From Nematostella vectensis (Eukaryota; Cnidaria; Anthozoa; Actiniaria; Edwardsiidae): a stretch of 64,000 nt of DNA. This document shows, one piece after another, positions 63,703-64,000 of this stretch (within the stretch, counting starts at the first letter, position 1; the number at the start of each line of letters is the position of its first letter). Under the pieces are notes generated by a model, which worked only from the letters and a program-made list of their open reading frames with translations, did not search any database and was not told the origin of the DNA. The stretch covers positions 14,521,703 to 14,585,702 of the forward strand of contig NC_064037.1 in the NCBI RefSeq assembly GCF_932526225.1, given 5' to 3'. The position numbers and the translations under genes are program-made.

Positions 63703-64000
63703 CACGCATTCTCATCTGGTAGACCGCTGATCAGTTGTCATCTGAAACCAGACTCGTGGTCAAGTACTTGACCTTTCATTGAAATTAATCTTACAAATCG
63801 GCTTTTCCCCCAGAAACCTCTTGGCAGAAGGTAAGAACTGACGTGTTTGAATATCTTTTACTTCAGTTGAGCGTAAAGAAACTTTAAAACCCAAACAAAT
63901 CCTTCAAAGTTTGCCATTCCGGCAGGTGTTCTGAACTGAAGTCTGTACAAAATAGCAAATATTTTTTATTGTAATGTCTTTATTGACTTCCAGTAACTTC
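63703..64000. repeat. Large inverted repeat, arm 2 (cut by window end)
   Basis: Reverse complement of 61125-61428 with few differences; the match is still running at the last base of the window. Confidence 0.85.

Overview
The window looks like nuclear DNA of an animal, most likely a cnidarian (inference). It is AT-rich, with spliced genes full of very small exons, a tRNA-derived SINE, LINE-type and Gypsy-type retroelement debris, many inverted and tandem repeats, and a complete Polinton/Maverick whose gene families I associate with cnidarian genomes. No prokaryotic operons, CRISPR arrays or rRNA genes were seen.

Layout. (1) 158-8382 and 33974-43126 are two copies of one segmental duplication. 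Each carries the same 15-exon gene for an acidic repeat / coiled-coil protein, read here from matching GT-AG junctions. The copies differ mainly in an in-frame 33-bp coding minisatellite (about 8 units against about 20), an intronic GGT/GAT microsatellite, and an 868-bp insertion in intron 3 of copy 2. (2) Between them, 9343-25442 is a 16.1-kb Polinton with long terminal inverted repeats, a CAAGG target duplication and all recognised genes open. (3) 25503-26634 holds a possible tiny ORF and an intronless GNAT acetyltransferase. (4) 26640-33960 is repeat-rich: motif-dense AT/GC patches, tandem duplications, a SINE, a LINE ORF1-like remnant and a decayed Gypsy element that ends at the edge of duplication copy 2. 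(5) 43573-55485 is bounded by 51-bp inverted repeats and contains a two-exon gene for a DD35E integrase-type transposase, consistent with a Ginger-like DNA transposon of 11.9 kb. (6) 55486-64000 is mostly non-coding, with an old tandem duplication and two nested inverted-repeat structures, one cut by the window end.

How the Polinton works as a unit. The left arm reads rightwards: a TFIIB-like factor, an ankyrin protein and a Cys/His-repeat protein. A leftward block encodes virion proteins: membrane and coiled-coil proteins, a probable minor capsid or penton jelly-roll, the packaging ATPase and the major capsid protein. The integrase is divergent from the capsid gene, and a protein-primed family B DNA polymerase reads inward from the right end. 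Two promoter-like signals split the genes. A box of the form AGTGGTTTAAAGACATG precedes the TFIIB-like, ankyrin, Cys/His-repeat and polymerase genes. A TTTAAAGATTAT-like box followed by AATAAR just before the start codon precedes the virion genes. Hairpins lie at the ends of several coding blocks. With an element-encoded TFIIB-like protein, this suggests a self-directed transcription programme resembling that of large DNA viruses. That is the most interesting system in the window, together with a small palindromic repeat inserted seven times in the element, four of them inside reading frames.
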